Notes: a model not told the origin generated them from the sequence alone. A DNA stretch of 64,000 bases from Pasteurellaceae bacterium (GCA_900756155.1 CAAEJV010000036.1:124001-188000); one strand, 5' to 3'. Positions 8,798 to 17,981 are shown, numbered from the stretch's first letter. Made by a program: numbers and translations.

Positions 8798-9571
8798 TTA
8801 TTTTGTTAAATTCATCACTTTTCTTGCTTTAATAAACAATAAAGGGGGACGATGCCGCAAATCTTTAAATTCATCATGCCATTGTGGCTGCCCGGCTAAC
8901 ATAGGCTCAGCCATCTGTTCTATTTGAAAACCTGCAGCAATTAAATCATTAATAATCGTTGCTGTCGTGCGGTGATAGGTTTTGAAAGGTTGCTGAAACC
9001 AATTTCTCTCTCTCAGTCCTTCATCACGGTAATGATTTAAACGATAAGCGACTTGCTGTTTTTTCTCATTTTTTTCCCAGCGTTCCCCTTCTTTATGGCA
9101 AGTCGTAATCGGATGCTCTTGGGAAAAAACTAATGTGCCGTTAGGCTTAAGCTTGTTGGCTATCATCGCTAATAAAGCAGGAAAATCCTCAATATAATGA
9201 AAAACAAAAGAGCTAGTAATGATATCAAAATCACTTTCTGGCAATTCTGTTAATTTTTCCATCGGTAACTGATATAACGAAAAACGTCCAGAAAATTGAC
9301 CGCACTTTTGCAGATCTTGTTCGGCTTGTTCTAGCATTTTAGCTGAAAGATCTGTTCCTACTACGCTCTCTGCATTGCGTTCTAGATAGAGTTGCAAATG
9401 TCCGCCCGTTCCACAACCTAGATCGAGTAATTTTTTCCCTTGTAAATCGGGTAGCAAGGAAAGCATAGTCGGCTTTTCCACTATTTCATTGAGACTGATG
9501 GGATTAGATCGAAGTTTTTGATAAAGCGTAAAGAAGTTTTCTTTATCGTAAACACTCGTTTTGTTATTCAT
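8798..9571 (-). CDS. Class I SAM-dependent methyltransferase, substrate unknown
   Basis: The 257-aa protein has the Rossmann methyltransferase motif I KLLDLGCGTGGHLQLYL (about residues 51-67), motif II VVGTDLSAKMLEQAE, and a motif III-like stretch FDIITSSFVFHYIED. This matches the UbiE/BioC-type Methyltransf_11 group, but nothing names the substrate. It is monocistronic between rpsB and the permease gene. An uptake sequence lies inside the reading frame near 9300. The start ATG at 9571 has GGAAAC upstream on the minus strand. Confidence 0.85.
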   Translation of the reverse strand: MNNKTSVYDKENFFTLYQKLRSNPISLNEIVEKPTMLSLLPDLQGKKLLDLGCGTGGHLQLYLERNAESVVGTDLSAKMLEQAEQDLQKCGQFSGRFSLYQLPMEKLTELPESDFDIITSSFVFHYIEDFPALLAMIANKLKPNGTLVFSQEHPITTCHKEGERWEKNEKKQQVAYRLNHYRDEGLRERNWFQQPFKTYHRTTATIINDLIAAGFQIEQMAEPMLAGQPQWHDEFKDLRHRPPLLFIKARKVMNLTK

Positions 9572-9591
9572 TTTGTTTCCTATGCAAAATT

Positions 9592-9615
9592 AAAAAGGGC
9601 GTATTTGATACGCCC
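9592..9615 (-). terminator. Terminator after the aromatic amino acid permease gene
   Basis: GGGCGTAT (9597-9604) pairs with ATACGCCC (9608-9615) around a 3-nt loop. On the minus strand it is followed by TTTTTAATTTT. Confidence 0.8.
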
Positions 9616-9636
9616 CTACTATATTAACGTGAAAAC

Positions 9637-10893
9637 TTATCCTGCGAAACTTGCAAACCATCCTAAGTTTGCACCTACTTGTGCCACAATATTTAACACA
9701 CCGAATAAGATCACAAAGCCAATCATAAAATTACCACCATAGACTTTATAAGTCGCATTTGGGAATTTTTGACGACTAGCTCTGGCAAGCAGTGCTGGTA
9801 CGATTGCTGCCCAAATGGTTGCAGCTAATCCTGCATAACCAATGGCAATCACGAAGCCATAAGGGAATTGTAAACTTAATAATAACGGCGGTAAGAACGT
9901 CACCAATGTAGTTTTGGTTCTGCCTAACAAGCTGTCATCAAATTTAAATAAATCGGCAATGTAGTCGAATAACCCTAAAGTCACTCCTAAGAATGAAGTC
10001 GCAATAGCCATATAAGCAAAGAAATTCAACACAACGGCAATGTATTCCACTTCAATGTATTTATGTAACGCTTCCAATAATGCTGATACATCACCACCTT
10101 TTGCAATCACCGGAGCAAATTCGGTACGCGGTAAATTACCTTGCACCGCAAGCTGCCATAAAATGTAAATCACTAAGGCTAAACCTGTACCAATAAAGAT
10201 CGATTTCATCACGCGACGACCATCACGATCGTAATATTTGACGAGGCTCGGTACATTTCCGTGGAAACCAAAAGACACTAAGCAAACTGGAAGTGCGGTC
10301 AATAAATAAGGCAAATAGCTTTGTTCACCTTCCGCAATGGTATTGAATAAGACCTCTGTTTTTACAGAGCTCAATAAGCCTGCGGTAGAAAGGAAGAAAG
10401 CCACCACCATTCCAATGATCAAAATGGTTGTGAAACGATCCACGGCTTTAGTGGAAAGCCATACGAAAGCCGCAAGAATAAAACAGAAAATTAAGGAGCC
10501 AGAAGTACGTCCAATATCGACCGCACTTTCAGCAGAACCAAAAGCTTGATTAAGCAAATTTTGTGTAATCCCACCGCCAGAAGTGATGTAGGCATAAGTC
10601 AAAATATACAACACAAAAGCAACAGAAAGACCATTGATAATATTCCAACCTTTACCTAACAAATCTTTTACGATGGTGTCAAAGCTTGAGCCGGTAGGAT
10701 AATGTAAGTTGGCTTCTAAGATCATCAAACCTGATGTGGTCATACAAAACCAAGTGTAAACTAAAGCCAGAATAGAGCCGATAAACCATACACCGGCCGT
10801 TGAGGTTGGGTTAGCAAGCATACCAGCACCAATCGCAGTACCCGCAATAATCATGGCGCCGCCTAATAAAGAAGGAGATTTTTTTATTGTCAT
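9637..10893 (-). CDS. mtr: Aromatic amino acid permease, Mtr/TnaB type (likely tryptophan)
   Basis: Proton-coupled transporter of the hydroxy/aromatic amino acid permease family. The 418-aa protein has about 11 hydrophobic segments. The N-terminal block LLGGAMIIAGTAIGAGMLANP and the central SFGFHGNVPSLVKYY are typical of Mtr and TnaB; the TyrP version of the first block reads differently as I recall it. Tryptophan is therefore the best guess, with tyrosine or indole as alternatives. It stands alone, ends at a hairpin, and is preceded by a 30-bp palindrome over its -10 box that fits control by a repressor such as TrpR. Confidence 0.85.
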   Translation of the reverse strand: MTIKKSPSLLGGAMIIAGTAIGAGMLANPTSTAGVWFIGSILALVYTWFCMTTSGLMILEANLHYPTGSSFDTIVKDLLGKGWNIINGLSVAFVLYILTYAYITSGGGITQNLLNQAFGSAESAVDIGRTSGSLIFCFILAAFVWLSTKAVDRFTTILIIGMVVAFFLSTAGLLSSVKTEVLFNTIAEGEQSYLPYLLTALPVCLVSFGFHGNVPSLVKYYDRDGRRVMKSIFIGTGLALVIYILWQLAVQGNLPRTEFAPVIAKGGDVSALLEALHKYIEVEYIAVVLNFFAYMAIATSFLGVTLGLFDYIADLFKFDDSLLGRTKTTLVTFLPPLLLSLQFPYGFVIAIGYAGLAATIWAAIVPALLARASRQKFPNATYKVYGGNFMIGFVILFGVLNIVAQVGANLGWFASFAG

Positions 10894-10911
10894 CGTTAAG
10901 TCCTAAAATAA

Positions 10912-10950
10912 AAATTTGCACTATTATAGTAGTGCAAATTTAAAAGACAA
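10912..10950 (-). promoter_or_regulatory. mtr promoter with overlapping 30-bp palindromic operator (TrpR-like)
   Basis: AAATTTGCACTA (10912-10923) is the exact inverse of TAGTGCAAATTT (10930-10941), with a 6-bp centre. On the minus strand the -10 box TATAAT (10928-10923) lies inside the palindrome, and a -35-like TTGTCT (10950-10945) sits 16 bp upstream. The half-site GCACTA, 6-bp spacer, TAGTGC has the geometry of TrpR operators (GTACTA-N6-TAGTAC). The repressor identity is inferred. Confidence 0.7.
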
Positions 10951-10960
10951 TCTTTTTGTA

Positions 10961-10988
10961 TCGACAAAACGCAATAAATTCATATAAT
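10961..10988 (+). promoter_or_regulatory. Sigma-70 promoter of the loiP-type gene
   Basis: TCGACA (10961-10966), a 16-bp spacer and TATAAT (10983-10988), followed by AAAGGA and the ATG at 11015. Confidence 0.65.
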
Positions 10989-11014
10989 CTGCCATCTCAA
11001 CAAAAGGATAATTT

Positions 11015-11794
11015 ATGAAAAAACAACTCAAAAGTTTTGCTTTTGCTGTATTAGCAGGGGCGGTTATCACGTCTTGTGCGGATTCTGCCTCAATCAATCA
11101 AGAAGCAGCAAGCAGCTATACACAAGAAATGGGGAAAATCCGCTCACAAGGTGCGATTGATACCACATCAAATACCGCTAGACGTATCCATCATGTCTTT
11201 AACAAAATGGTGCCTTATGCAAACCAAGCAAACGAAACAGGCTTAAAGTTTAATTGGCAAATCAATGTCATTAAATCTAAAGAGCTCAATGCTTGGGCAA
11301 TGCCTGGCGGGAAAATGGCTTTCTACACAGGTTTAGTAGATACCTTACAACTAAACGACAATGAAATTGCCGTTGTAATGGGACATGAAATGGCACACGC
11401 CTTAAAAGAACATGGTAAAGCCAAAGCCAACTTCGGCACCATGAGTGCCATTGCAGGCGCTATTGGTGGAACAGCACTGTCTGTTGTGGTTGGAGCCGAT
11501 GTGACTGATTTAGTGACACTCACGAAAGACTTTGCTTTAGATAAACCTTACTCTCGTAGCGCAGAAACTGAAGCGGATGAAGTTGGATTAATGCTAATGG
11601 CTCGCTCAGGTTACAATCCTCAAGTCGCACCAGGTTTATGGCAAAAAATGGCTAAAGCCTCAGGTGGTTCTAAAGGGGCACTTGATGTGTTAGCTTCTAC
11701 TCACCCAAGTGATGAATCCCGCCAAGAAAACTTACAACGCTTATTACCTGAAGCGATGGAACTTTATAAAGCGGCAAAAAATAAAAATGGTTAA
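11015..11794 (+). CDS. loiP: M48-family lipoprotein metalloprotease, LoiP/YggG type
   Basis: Zinc protease anchored in the outer membrane by lipidation. The 259-aa protein has a lipoprotein signal peptide with the Cys near residue 21 (AVITSCADS). The core carries AWAMPGGKMAFYTGLV, the zinc motif VMGHEMAHALKEHGKA (HExxH) and the distal Glu ligand in SAETEADEVGL. This is the pattern of E. coli LoiP, an envelope quality-control protease. It is a single gene with its own promoter, and it converges on acrB through two hairpins. The symbol is by family resemblance; another M48 lipoprotein such as YcaL is less likely. Confidence 0.88.
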   Translation: MKKQLKSFAFAVLAGAVITSCADSASINQEAASSYTQEMGKIRSQGAIDTTSNTARRIHHVFNKMVPYANQANETGLKFNWQINVIKSKELNAWAMPGGKMAFYTGLVDTLQLNDNEIAVVMGHEMAHALKEHGKAKANFGTMSAIAGAIGGTALSVVVGADVTDLVTLTKDFALDKPYSRSAETEADEVGLMLMARSGYNPQVAPGLWQKMAKASGGSKGALDVLASTHPSDESRQENLQRLLPEAMELYKAAKNKNG

Positions 11795-11832
11795 ATAAAA
11801 ACGGTTAAAAAATTGACCGCACTTTCATAAAT

Positions 11833-11860
11833 AAAAAGCGAACATCATGTTCGCTTTTTT
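11833..11860. terminator. Bidirectional terminator between loiP and acrB
   Basis: GCGAACA (11838-11844) pairs with TGTTCGC (11848-11854), with A-rich and T6 flanks on either side. Confidence 0.85.
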
Positions 11861-11873
11861 AATCTCTAAAAGA

Positions 11874-11911
11874 AAACCGCACTTGAAAAATCAAAGTGCG
11901 GTTTGTTTTTA
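11874..11911 (+). terminator. Second terminator, made from an inverted uptake-sequence pair
   Basis: AAACCGCACTT (11874-11884) and AAGTGCGGTTT (11894-11904) form an 11-bp stem built of two opposed uptake sequences, followed by GTTTTTATAG. This arrangement is common in Haemophilus. Confidence 0.8.
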
Positions 11912-11923
11912 TAGTATTTTCAA

Positions 11924-14900
11924 TTAATGTTGTTCGTTAATGTGACCTTCAATTGGTTTTACATTTTCATCAAACACTGGTAACGGTTTGTGTTCGCTTG
12001 CAATGTAAGAATAAATCACTGGCAATACGAACAAGGTAAACAATGTACCGATTGCCAAACCTGCCACGATAACGATACCAATACTGAAACGAGATACCGC
12101 ACCTGCACCTGTTGCATAAAGCAACGGTACAAGACCTGCAATCATCGCTGCGGTTGTCATCAGAATTGGACGTAAACGTACTTTAGCCGCTTCGGTAATC
12201 GCTTCAACACGCGTTTTACCATGATTTAATTGCTCTTCTTTCGCTACTTCACACATTAAAATACCGTGTTTTGTGATAAGACCAACTAAGGTAATCAAAC
12301 CCACTTGTGAGTAGATATTGAGTGTCGTTCCAGCAATCCCTACAAATCCAAAGGCATTTAAGGCTAACAATGCACCACTTACAGCTAACGGCACAGAAAT
12401 CATAATCACGATTGGATCGCGAATTGATTCAAACTGAATTGCCAAGACTAAGAAAATAATCACTACCGCAAGTAAGAAGGTTACAGCAAGTGCATTACCT
12501 TCTTGTACTAACTGACGCGCTTCACTTTTAAAGTCATAGTTATAACCCTGTGGTAAAGTATTTTTCGCATTGTCCTGTAACCATTGGATCGCATCACCAA
12601 TTGAAGTACCTGGCATCGGTACAGCACTAATCACCGCAGAGTTTAACTGGCTGAAACGAGGCAATGTACTTGGTTGCGGTTCCAATGTAGCCGTTACCAA
12701 GCTGCTTAATGGAACAGAGGTACCATTTGCTGCGGTGATGTAATACTTATTAAAACTTTCCGGAGATAAACGATTGTCACGTTTTACTTGGGAAATAATT
12801 TTATAAGCACGGCCGTCAATATCCACACGCTCAATGGTTGCGGCAGATAAGAAGCTACCTAAAGTACGGCTGATTTGTTGCATCGTAATGCCGTAAGTCC
12901 CTGCTTTTTCACGATCAATCTTAATGCGCATTTGAGCGGTATCAAATTTAAGATCGAGATTGGTATAAACGAACTTACTGGATTTTTGCATATCCTCTAA
13001 GAATTTACCGGCTACATTTGCTAAATCGCCGTAATCTTGTGATGTGCTGATCACAAAACCAATCGGAGGTCCTTGCTCCCCTGTATCAATTTCTGGGAAC
13101 GAGAAGCCTTGTACAGATACCTCAGGAATTGATTTCGCTTTCGCATTTAATTCATTTAAGATCTCAGTTTGGCTTTTTGAACGTTCTTTCCAGTCTTTTA
13201 ACGTAATGACGTTTAAAGATTGGTTAGAAGTTGGTGCGCCTGAAATTGTCATAGCAAACTGCACTTCTGGCGTATTTTTTAAAATCTCTTGATAAGGTGC
13301 CATCGCATTTTGCACATAATCCACGTTTACGTTAGACGGTGCTGAACCAATCGCTAAAAATGCCCCTTTATCTTCTGCTGGTGTTAATTCACTCGAAAGC
13401 GATTTAAACAACACGGGTAAGGTTGCAAAGATAATCGCCGCAAACATCAACATACATTTACGGTTTACCATCACCAAATCAAGTACATACGCATAAGCTG
13501 CATTCACTTTACTAAGGGTATGCTCTACTCGTTGTTCCAATTTACTTGGAGCCTCATTGGATTTTAGCAATTTACTGGTCATCATTGGTGAAAGCGTTAA
13601 TGCTACGATACCGGAAATAAATACTGCTCCAGCAAGGGTTAAAGCAAACTCTTTAAACAACGTACCCGTAATACCGCCCATTAACGCCATTGGAGAATAT
13701 ACCGCAATCAAGGCTATAGTCATGGAAATAACCGGAACGGCAATTTCACGCGTACCAATAATCGCCGCACGGAATGGTGTTTCACCTAACTTAATGTGGC
13801 GGTCTACGTTTTCCAATACCACAATCGCATCATCCACCACCAAACCAATGGCTAGAACCAATGCCAGCAAAGTCATCAAGTTAATAGAGAAATCAAATGA
13901 TTGAAGCAACATGATTACCCCAATTAATGAAATCGGAATGGTGATAACCGGGATTAACATCGCACGGAATGAACCAATAAACATGGTAATCACCACCAAC
14001 ACGATCAGCGTTGCCTCAACAATCGTTTTGATTACTTCATTAATGGAGTTATTAATCGCAATTGTACGGTCATATAAGATGTCAGATTCAATAGCATCCG
14101 GCAGATTATTTTTAATACTGTCATATAGCGGACGCACTTTCGCAACTACCGTTAATGGGTTTGCTGACGAAGTTGGATTAATCGCTAATACAACGGAATC
14201 TGCGCCATTCGCTACCGCACGTGAGCTATCACTTGATTTATTTAATTCAATATCAGCGATATCGCGTAAACGTACTAACTTATCACCGTTAGACGTCACA
14301 ATTAAGTTACCTAATTCTTCAACCGATTTTGTCGTGGTTTCTACTTTGTTTTTATAGGTTACAAAATAGCCATTATCATTACCTGCTGCTGTTTGAATGT
14401 TATTCGCTGATAATGCGGACATCACTTGTGTGGCAGAAAGGTTTTGAGCCGCCATTTTTTCTGGATCTAACCAAATACGAAGTGCGTACTCAGATGCACC
14501 AAAGATCTGCACACTCGCCACCCCTTCTACAGTAAAGAACTGAGGTTTGACTACGCGTTGAATATAGTCAGTCACTTGGCTTGCATCAAGCTTGTCAGAA
14601 CGGAAACTAATATACATAATCCCCGAACCACCGGTTGATGAAGAAATCGTTGGATCTTCAATACCACTTGGTAATTCAGAACGAACTGAGTTAACTTTAG
14701 CTAAAACATCTGCCAAGGCCGCATTCGGATCCGTATTTAATTTCATTTTTACGGTGACAGTTGACGTACTTGGGCTAGAGCTTGAAGACATATAGTCCAC
14801 ATTATCTGCTTGCGCTACCGCCTCTTCAATTTTGGAAGTAACAAACGCTTGAATTAAGTTCGCATCCGCCCCTGGATATGCAGTGGTCACCGTAATCACC

Positions 14901-15028
14901 GTCGTGGTCATTTTCGGATATTCGCGCACAGCCAATTTCGAGATCGCTTGTAATCCTAAAATAATGATTAACAAGCTAATCGAAACCGCCAAAACAGGAC
15001 GACGAATAAATATATCGGTAAATTTCAT
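11924..15028 (-). CDS. acrB: RND multidrug efflux pump inner-membrane subunit AcrB
   Basis: Proton-driven trimeric exporter of drugs, detergents and dyes. The 1034-aa protein has the RND layout: one N-terminal membrane helix (FIRRPVLAVSISLL), a large porter domain, a membrane bundle, a second porter domain and a second bundle. The proton-relay Asp pair is seen in AIGLVVDDAIVVLEN (TM4), and the late block VGLITLVGLITKHGILMCEVA is typical of the family. It closely resembles H. influenzae AcrB as I recall it. It lies 13 bp after acrA. The outer-membrane channel (TolC type) is not in the window. Confidence 0.95.
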   Translation of the reverse strand: MKFTDIFIRRPVLAVSISLLIIILGLQAISKLAVREYPKMTTTVITVTTAYPGADANLIQAFVTSKIEEAVAQADNVDYMSSSSSPSTSTVTVKMKLNTDPNAALADVLAKVNSVRSELPSGIEDPTISSSTGGSGIMYISFRSDKLDASQVTDYIQRVVKPQFFTVEGVASVQIFGASEYALRIWLDPEKMAAQNLSATQVMSALSANNIQTAAGNDNGYFVTYKNKVETTTKSVEELGNLIVTSNGDKLVRLRDIADIELNKSSDSSRAVANGADSVVLAINPTSSANPLTVVAKVRPLYDSIKNNLPDAIESDILYDRTIAINNSINEVIKTIVEATLIVLVVITMFIGSFRAMLIPVITIPISLIGVIMLLQSFDFSINLMTLLALVLAIGLVVDDAIVVLENVDRHIKLGETPFRAAIIGTREIAVPVISMTIALIAVYSPMALMGGITGTLFKEFALTLAGAVFISGIVALTLSPMMTSKLLKSNEAPSKLEQRVEHTLSKVNAAYAYVLDLVMVNRKCMLMFAAIIFATLPVLFKSLSSELTPAEDKGAFLAIGSAPSNVNVDYVQNAMAPYQEILKNTPEVQFAMTISGAPTSNQSLNVITLKDWKERSKSQTEILNELNAKAKSIPEVSVQGFSFPEIDTGEQGPPIGFVISTSQDYGDLANVAGKFLEDMQKSSKFVYTNLDLKFDTAQMRIKIDREKAGTYGITMQQISRTLGSFLSAATIERVDIDGRAYKIISQVKRDNRLSPESFNKYYITAANGTSVPLSSLVTATLEPQPSTLPRFSQLNSAVISAVPMPGTSIGDAIQWLQDNAKNTLPQGYNYDFKSEARQLVQEGNALAVTFLLAVVIIFLVLAIQFESIRDPIVIMISVPLAVSGALLALNAFGFVGIAGTTLNIYSQVGLITLVGLITKHGILMCEVAKEEQLNHGKTRVEAITEAAKVRLRPILMTTAAMIAGLVPLLYATGAGAVSRFSIGIVIVAGLAIGTLFTLFVLPVIYSYIASEHKPLPVFDENVKPIEGHINEQH

Positions 15029-15041
15029 TCGCTTTTCCTAA

Positions 15042-16238
15042 TTAAAGATTCGTTTTATTCGCAGGTTGTTCAGTACCTACGCCCGCTTTATCTGCAACAG
15101 AGACTAATGCACCGTTACTTAAGTTTTGCTGACCGCCGGTCACAATTTTATCGCCGACTTTAACTTCATCGCCTTTTAATTGTGCATAAATACCTTGACG
15201 ATCTTTCGTAAATACAGTGATTGATTTTGCACGGTACATATTCGCCGCTTTTTCTGCGCCGCCTAATTTCTCAATATCTTCATCGGAAAGTGCGGTCAAA
15301 ATATAAAGCGATTCGCCATACATGTTGTAGCTCACTGCCACTTGTGGCACAACGATTTGATTATGCTCAGTTGGTAAAGCAACATTTAAGCGAGTAAACA
15401 TTCCGGATAATAATTTTGCACCGTCTTCTGGTTCAAACGTTGCTTGAACATCGACTAAACCCGTTGAAGAATTAATTGCTGGCTCAATTGCGGTAACCTT
15501 TGCTGCAAAGGTTTCACCTTTACGTGCGTCTGCCGTAGCCGTTACTTTTTGACCGATATGCAATTTATCTAATAGATTTTGCGCAATGGCAAAATCTACT
15601 TTCATGGAAGAACGATCTTCAACACGCACAATCTCAGCACCGTTTGAAACGTATTGACCGACATTTACTTTTACAATACCCGCTTTACCATCAAATGGTG
15701 CCACGATTTGGCGACGTTCAATGGTTGCTTTTAATGACTCAATATTTGCCGCTTGTGCTTCATAAGCTGATTTTGCGTTATCTAATTCTTGACGAGAAAC
15801 GGCACCGCTGCCCGCAAGGTTTGCATAACGTTGATAAGTTTGACGTAATGACACCACTTGAGCTTGAGCCGCTTGTAAGCTTGCACGCTCAACGGAACTA
15901 TCTAACTCAACTAACAAATCACCCTTTTTCACGCTTTGGCCATTTTGCACGAGCACTTTAGACACGGTTCCAGCGCTTTGTGCACTTAACATCGCCCCTT
16001 GATTTGGACGAACAAGACCTGTTGTTTCAATGATCGGCGTCCATTCTGAAGCCTTAACTGTCATTGCGGTAACAGGAGAAGCTGTTTCAGGTTTATTTGC
16101 TAAGAAATCAGCAATGCCTTTTGCCTTCATTTGATTAAGGAAAATCATTGCTGCAAAAATTAACACAAATACGCCTAACGCTAATTTCAAAAAGAAAACG
16201 TGTGAACGCTTTGGTTTATCAGTTTGAGTTATACTCAT
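15042..16238 (-). CDS. acrA: RND efflux periplasmic adaptor AcrA
   Basis: Membrane-fusion protein that couples AcrB to the outer-membrane channel. The 398-aa protein begins with one membrane segment (about residues 14-32) and no lipobox Cys, so it is anchored by a helix and not by lipid as in E. coli AcrA. Then come the lipoyl half LVQNGQSVKKGDLLVELD, a coiled-coil hairpin (SLQAAQAQVVSLRQTYQ onward) and the second lipoyl half IVAPFDGKAGIVKVNVGQYV. It lies between acrR and acrB in one operon. Confidence 0.94.
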   Translation of the reverse strand: MSITQTDKPKRSHVFFLKLALGVFVLIFAAMIFLNQMKAKGIADFLANKPETASPVTAMTVKASEWTPIIETTGLVRPNQGAMLSAQSAGTVSKVLVQNGQSVKKGDLLVELDSSVERASLQAAQAQVVSLRQTYQRYANLAGSGAVSRQELDNAKSAYEAQAANIESLKATIERRQIVAPFDGKAGIVKVNVGQYVSNGAEIVRVEDRSSMKVDFAIAQNLLDKLHIGQKVTATADARKGETFAAKVTAIEPAINSSTGLVDVQATFEPEDGAKLLSGMFTRLNVALPTEHNQIVVPQVAVSYNMYGESLYILTALSDEDIEKLGGAEKAANMYRAKSITVFTKDRQGIYAQLKGDEVKVGDKIVTGGQQNLSNGALVSVADKAGVGTEQPANKTNL

Positions 16239-16268
16239 TTGGAAAACTCCATTAAGACAATAAAATGA

Positions 16269-16847
16269 CTATTTCTGAATTGCACGCCAAGAGCGTTCAA
16301 TGACAGATTCTAACACAACATCGGTAACCGCTATACCGAGAAATTTGTTATCTGAGGCTAAAACTATTGCAGTATCTAGACTCAGCAAAAATAAAATTCG
16401 AGGTTCTAAATTAGCTAACACATTTGCTGCTTGTCCATTGAGACAAAACTGATCCCAGCACGAATGCTCCATTTCTTTGCAGGTTTCAATAAACTCCAGC
16501 AAAGATTTATACTGGTTCATATTTGACAAAACCGTTGGATTTTCTTGAAGAAAATGCCAAATATTCCACCACATTTTTCTGTATTGTTCGAAAAAAGGTT
16601 GATTTTCATCAAAACCTTCTTCAATCGCCATAACAAACTTATTGAACACTCGACGAGCAAATTGTGCTAATAACTCGTCTTTACTCTTAAAATAAAGATA
16701 AATCGTGCCAGCTGCGATGCCTGCTTCCTTGGCTAACTTATGCATAGAAAGATGATGTAATCCTTCTTTTGCCATAAGACGATCTGTTGCATCAAAGATC
16801 TGCTCGCTGACATCAAGCTTCGTTTTAGAGGCTTTTACTTGTCGCAT
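16269..16847 (-). CDS. acrR: TetR-family repressor of acrAB
   Basis: The 192-aa protein has a basic N-terminus, then the TetR helix-turn-helix LAKEAGIAAGTIYLYFKSKDEL (about residues 42-63, the AGIAAGTIYLYF part being the recognition region). A divergent C-terminal ligand domain follows. It is the first gene of acrR-acrA-acrB, 30 bp before acrA. The palindrome at 16906-16927, about 60 bp upstream, is the probable site of autoregulation. The signal molecule is unknown. Confidence 0.9.
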   Translation of the reverse strand: MRQVKASKTKLDVSEQIFDATDRLMAKEGLHHLSMHKLAKEAGIAAGTIYLYFKSKDELLAQFARRVFNKFVMAIEEGFDENQPFFEQYRKMWWNIWHFLQENPTVLSNMNQYKSLLEFIETCKEMEHSCWDQFCLNGQAANVLANLEPRILFLLSLDTAIVLASDNKFLGIAVTDVVLESVIERSWRAIQK

Positions 16848-16905
16848 AATAAAAAATTAAATTCTTAGGGTTATATATGAGAAAGGTCATTTAAGATGAA
16901 TATCA

Positions 16906-16927
16906 AAAATGAATAAACGTTCATTTT
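16906..16927. promoter_or_regulatory. Palindromic operator upstream of acrR
   Basis: AAAATGAA (16906-16913) and TTCATTTT (16920-16927) are perfect inverse arms around TAAACG. Size and place, 59 bp before the acrR start, fit a TetR-family operator controlling acrRAB. No binding data exist here. Confidence 0.6.
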
Positions 16928-16954
16928 ATTGATTTTTCGTTTTTTGGCAAGTGA

Positions 16955-16992
16955 AAATATAAAAAAAGTGCGGTTATTTTTAACCGCACTTT
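16955..16992 (-). terminator. ftsN terminator made from an inverted uptake-sequence pair
   Basis: AAAGTGCGGTTA (16965-16976) pairs with TAACCGCACTTT (16981-16992). On the minus strand it is followed by a T-rich run (TTTTATATTTTC). Confidence 0.82.
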
Positions 16993-17003
16993 TAAATTCT
17001 GAA

Positions 17004-17888
17004 TTACATTCCAATCACTACGCAACTCGCCACTGATTTTGCTTTATCTTGTGCTGCTGTTGCGGCATCTCGACTACCAAATGGTCCCACTCGTACGCGG
17101 TTCCATTCTTCACTTGTCGCAATTTGTGCATTTACGCCAGCCATCGCTAGACGACCTTGTAAGCTTTCTGCTTGTGCACGATTTTTAAATGCTCCACATT
17201 GTAAACCGAATTTTTTGCCGCCAGCCTGTACTTGTTGTTCAGCGGGTTTCGGTTCTACTTTTTTCGGTTGCTCAGTTTTAGCAGGTTCCGTTTTTGCGGG
17301 TTCAGCTTTCACCACTTCTACTTTTTTCGGAGGTTCAGGCTTTTTAACTGGCTCTGTTTTTTTAACTGGCTCAGGCTTTTTCGCTTCTGGGTTTGCTGTT
17401 TGCTGAGCTAGCTGAGTTTGAGCTGTCTGTGCTGGTTGAGCTTGCTGTGCTTGAGCCGCGGCTTTTTCTGCATTCGCCGCTTCTTGCTCTTTACGTTGCG
17501 CTTCTAATTTTTTCGCTTCTTCTGCCGCTTTTTGTTCTTTTTCCATTTGAATAAGCACTTGACGCTGTTCTTCCGTCAAACGCATATTTTTTTCAACTGA
17601 AGAAGGATTATTATCCACCGGCACCGTACGAGTTTCTAATTCTTTAATATAGTGCCACACCTCTTCTGGGCGATTTGGTAACACACTTTTCGGTTGTGGT
17701 TTTTCCGGCTGAACATTTGTCGTCACTACTGGTGCTGGTGTTTTACTTTTTAAGAAGTAAAGCCCTAACCCAAAACCTAATACCGCCACCAACGCAAAAA
17801 CAATTAAGGTATTACGATTAAAACTTTTCTTTGCTTTCTTTTTATTATTTTTTGAGCCGCTTCGACCGGCAAAATCTCGATGAGCCAC
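17004..17888 (-). CDS. ftsN: Cell division protein FtsN (SPOR domain)
   Basis: Bitopic divisome protein that triggers septal peptidoglycan synthesis. The 294-aa protein has a short basic cytoplasmic tail, one membrane helix (about residues 29-46), the essential periplasmic stretch PEEVWHYIKELETR near residue 75, a long Gln/Ala/Lys/Pro-rich linker with repeated KTEPVKK- and KPEPPKK-like units, and a C-terminal SPOR domain (KFGLQCGAFKNRAQAE to the end). The start codon is GTG at 17888, supported by AGGA seven bases upstream and by the match of MAHRDFAGRS to the enteric FtsN start. The linker repeats may vary in number between strains. Confidence 0.9.
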   Translation of the reverse strand: MAHRDFAGRSGSKNNKKKAKKSFNRNTLIVFALVAVLGFGLGLYFLKSKTPAPVVTTNVQPEKPQPKSVLPNRPEEVWHYIKELETRTVPVDNNPSSVEKNMRLTEEQRQVLIQMEKEQKAAEEAKKLEAQRKEQEAANAEKAAAQAQQAQPAQTAQTQLAQQTANPEAKKPEPVKKTEPVKKPEPPKKVEVVKAEPAKTEPAKTEQPKKVEPKPAEQQVQAGGKKFGLQCGAFKNRAQAESLQGRLAMAGVNAQIATSEEWNRVRVGPFGSRDAATAAQDKAKSVASCVVIGM

Positions 17889-17981
17889 GATAAAATCCTA
17901 AAATATTCGATAAATTAAACTTAGAGTATAAAAAACGCTTAATTCTACTGAAAAACAGTGCATTTTTCTAGGGAATTTTTG

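Noticed and set aside
13557..14357. Long open frames on the strand opposite acrB
   Set aside because: They mirror the codon pattern of acrB, lack ribosome sites and show no family features.
17215..17406. Serine/glycine-rich plus-strand frame and the Lys-Pro-Glu repeats in ftsN as a tandem repeat locus
   Set aside because: The frame is the complement of the ftsN linker. The repeats are degenerate and part of a normal FtsN linker, not a simple-sequence contingency locus.
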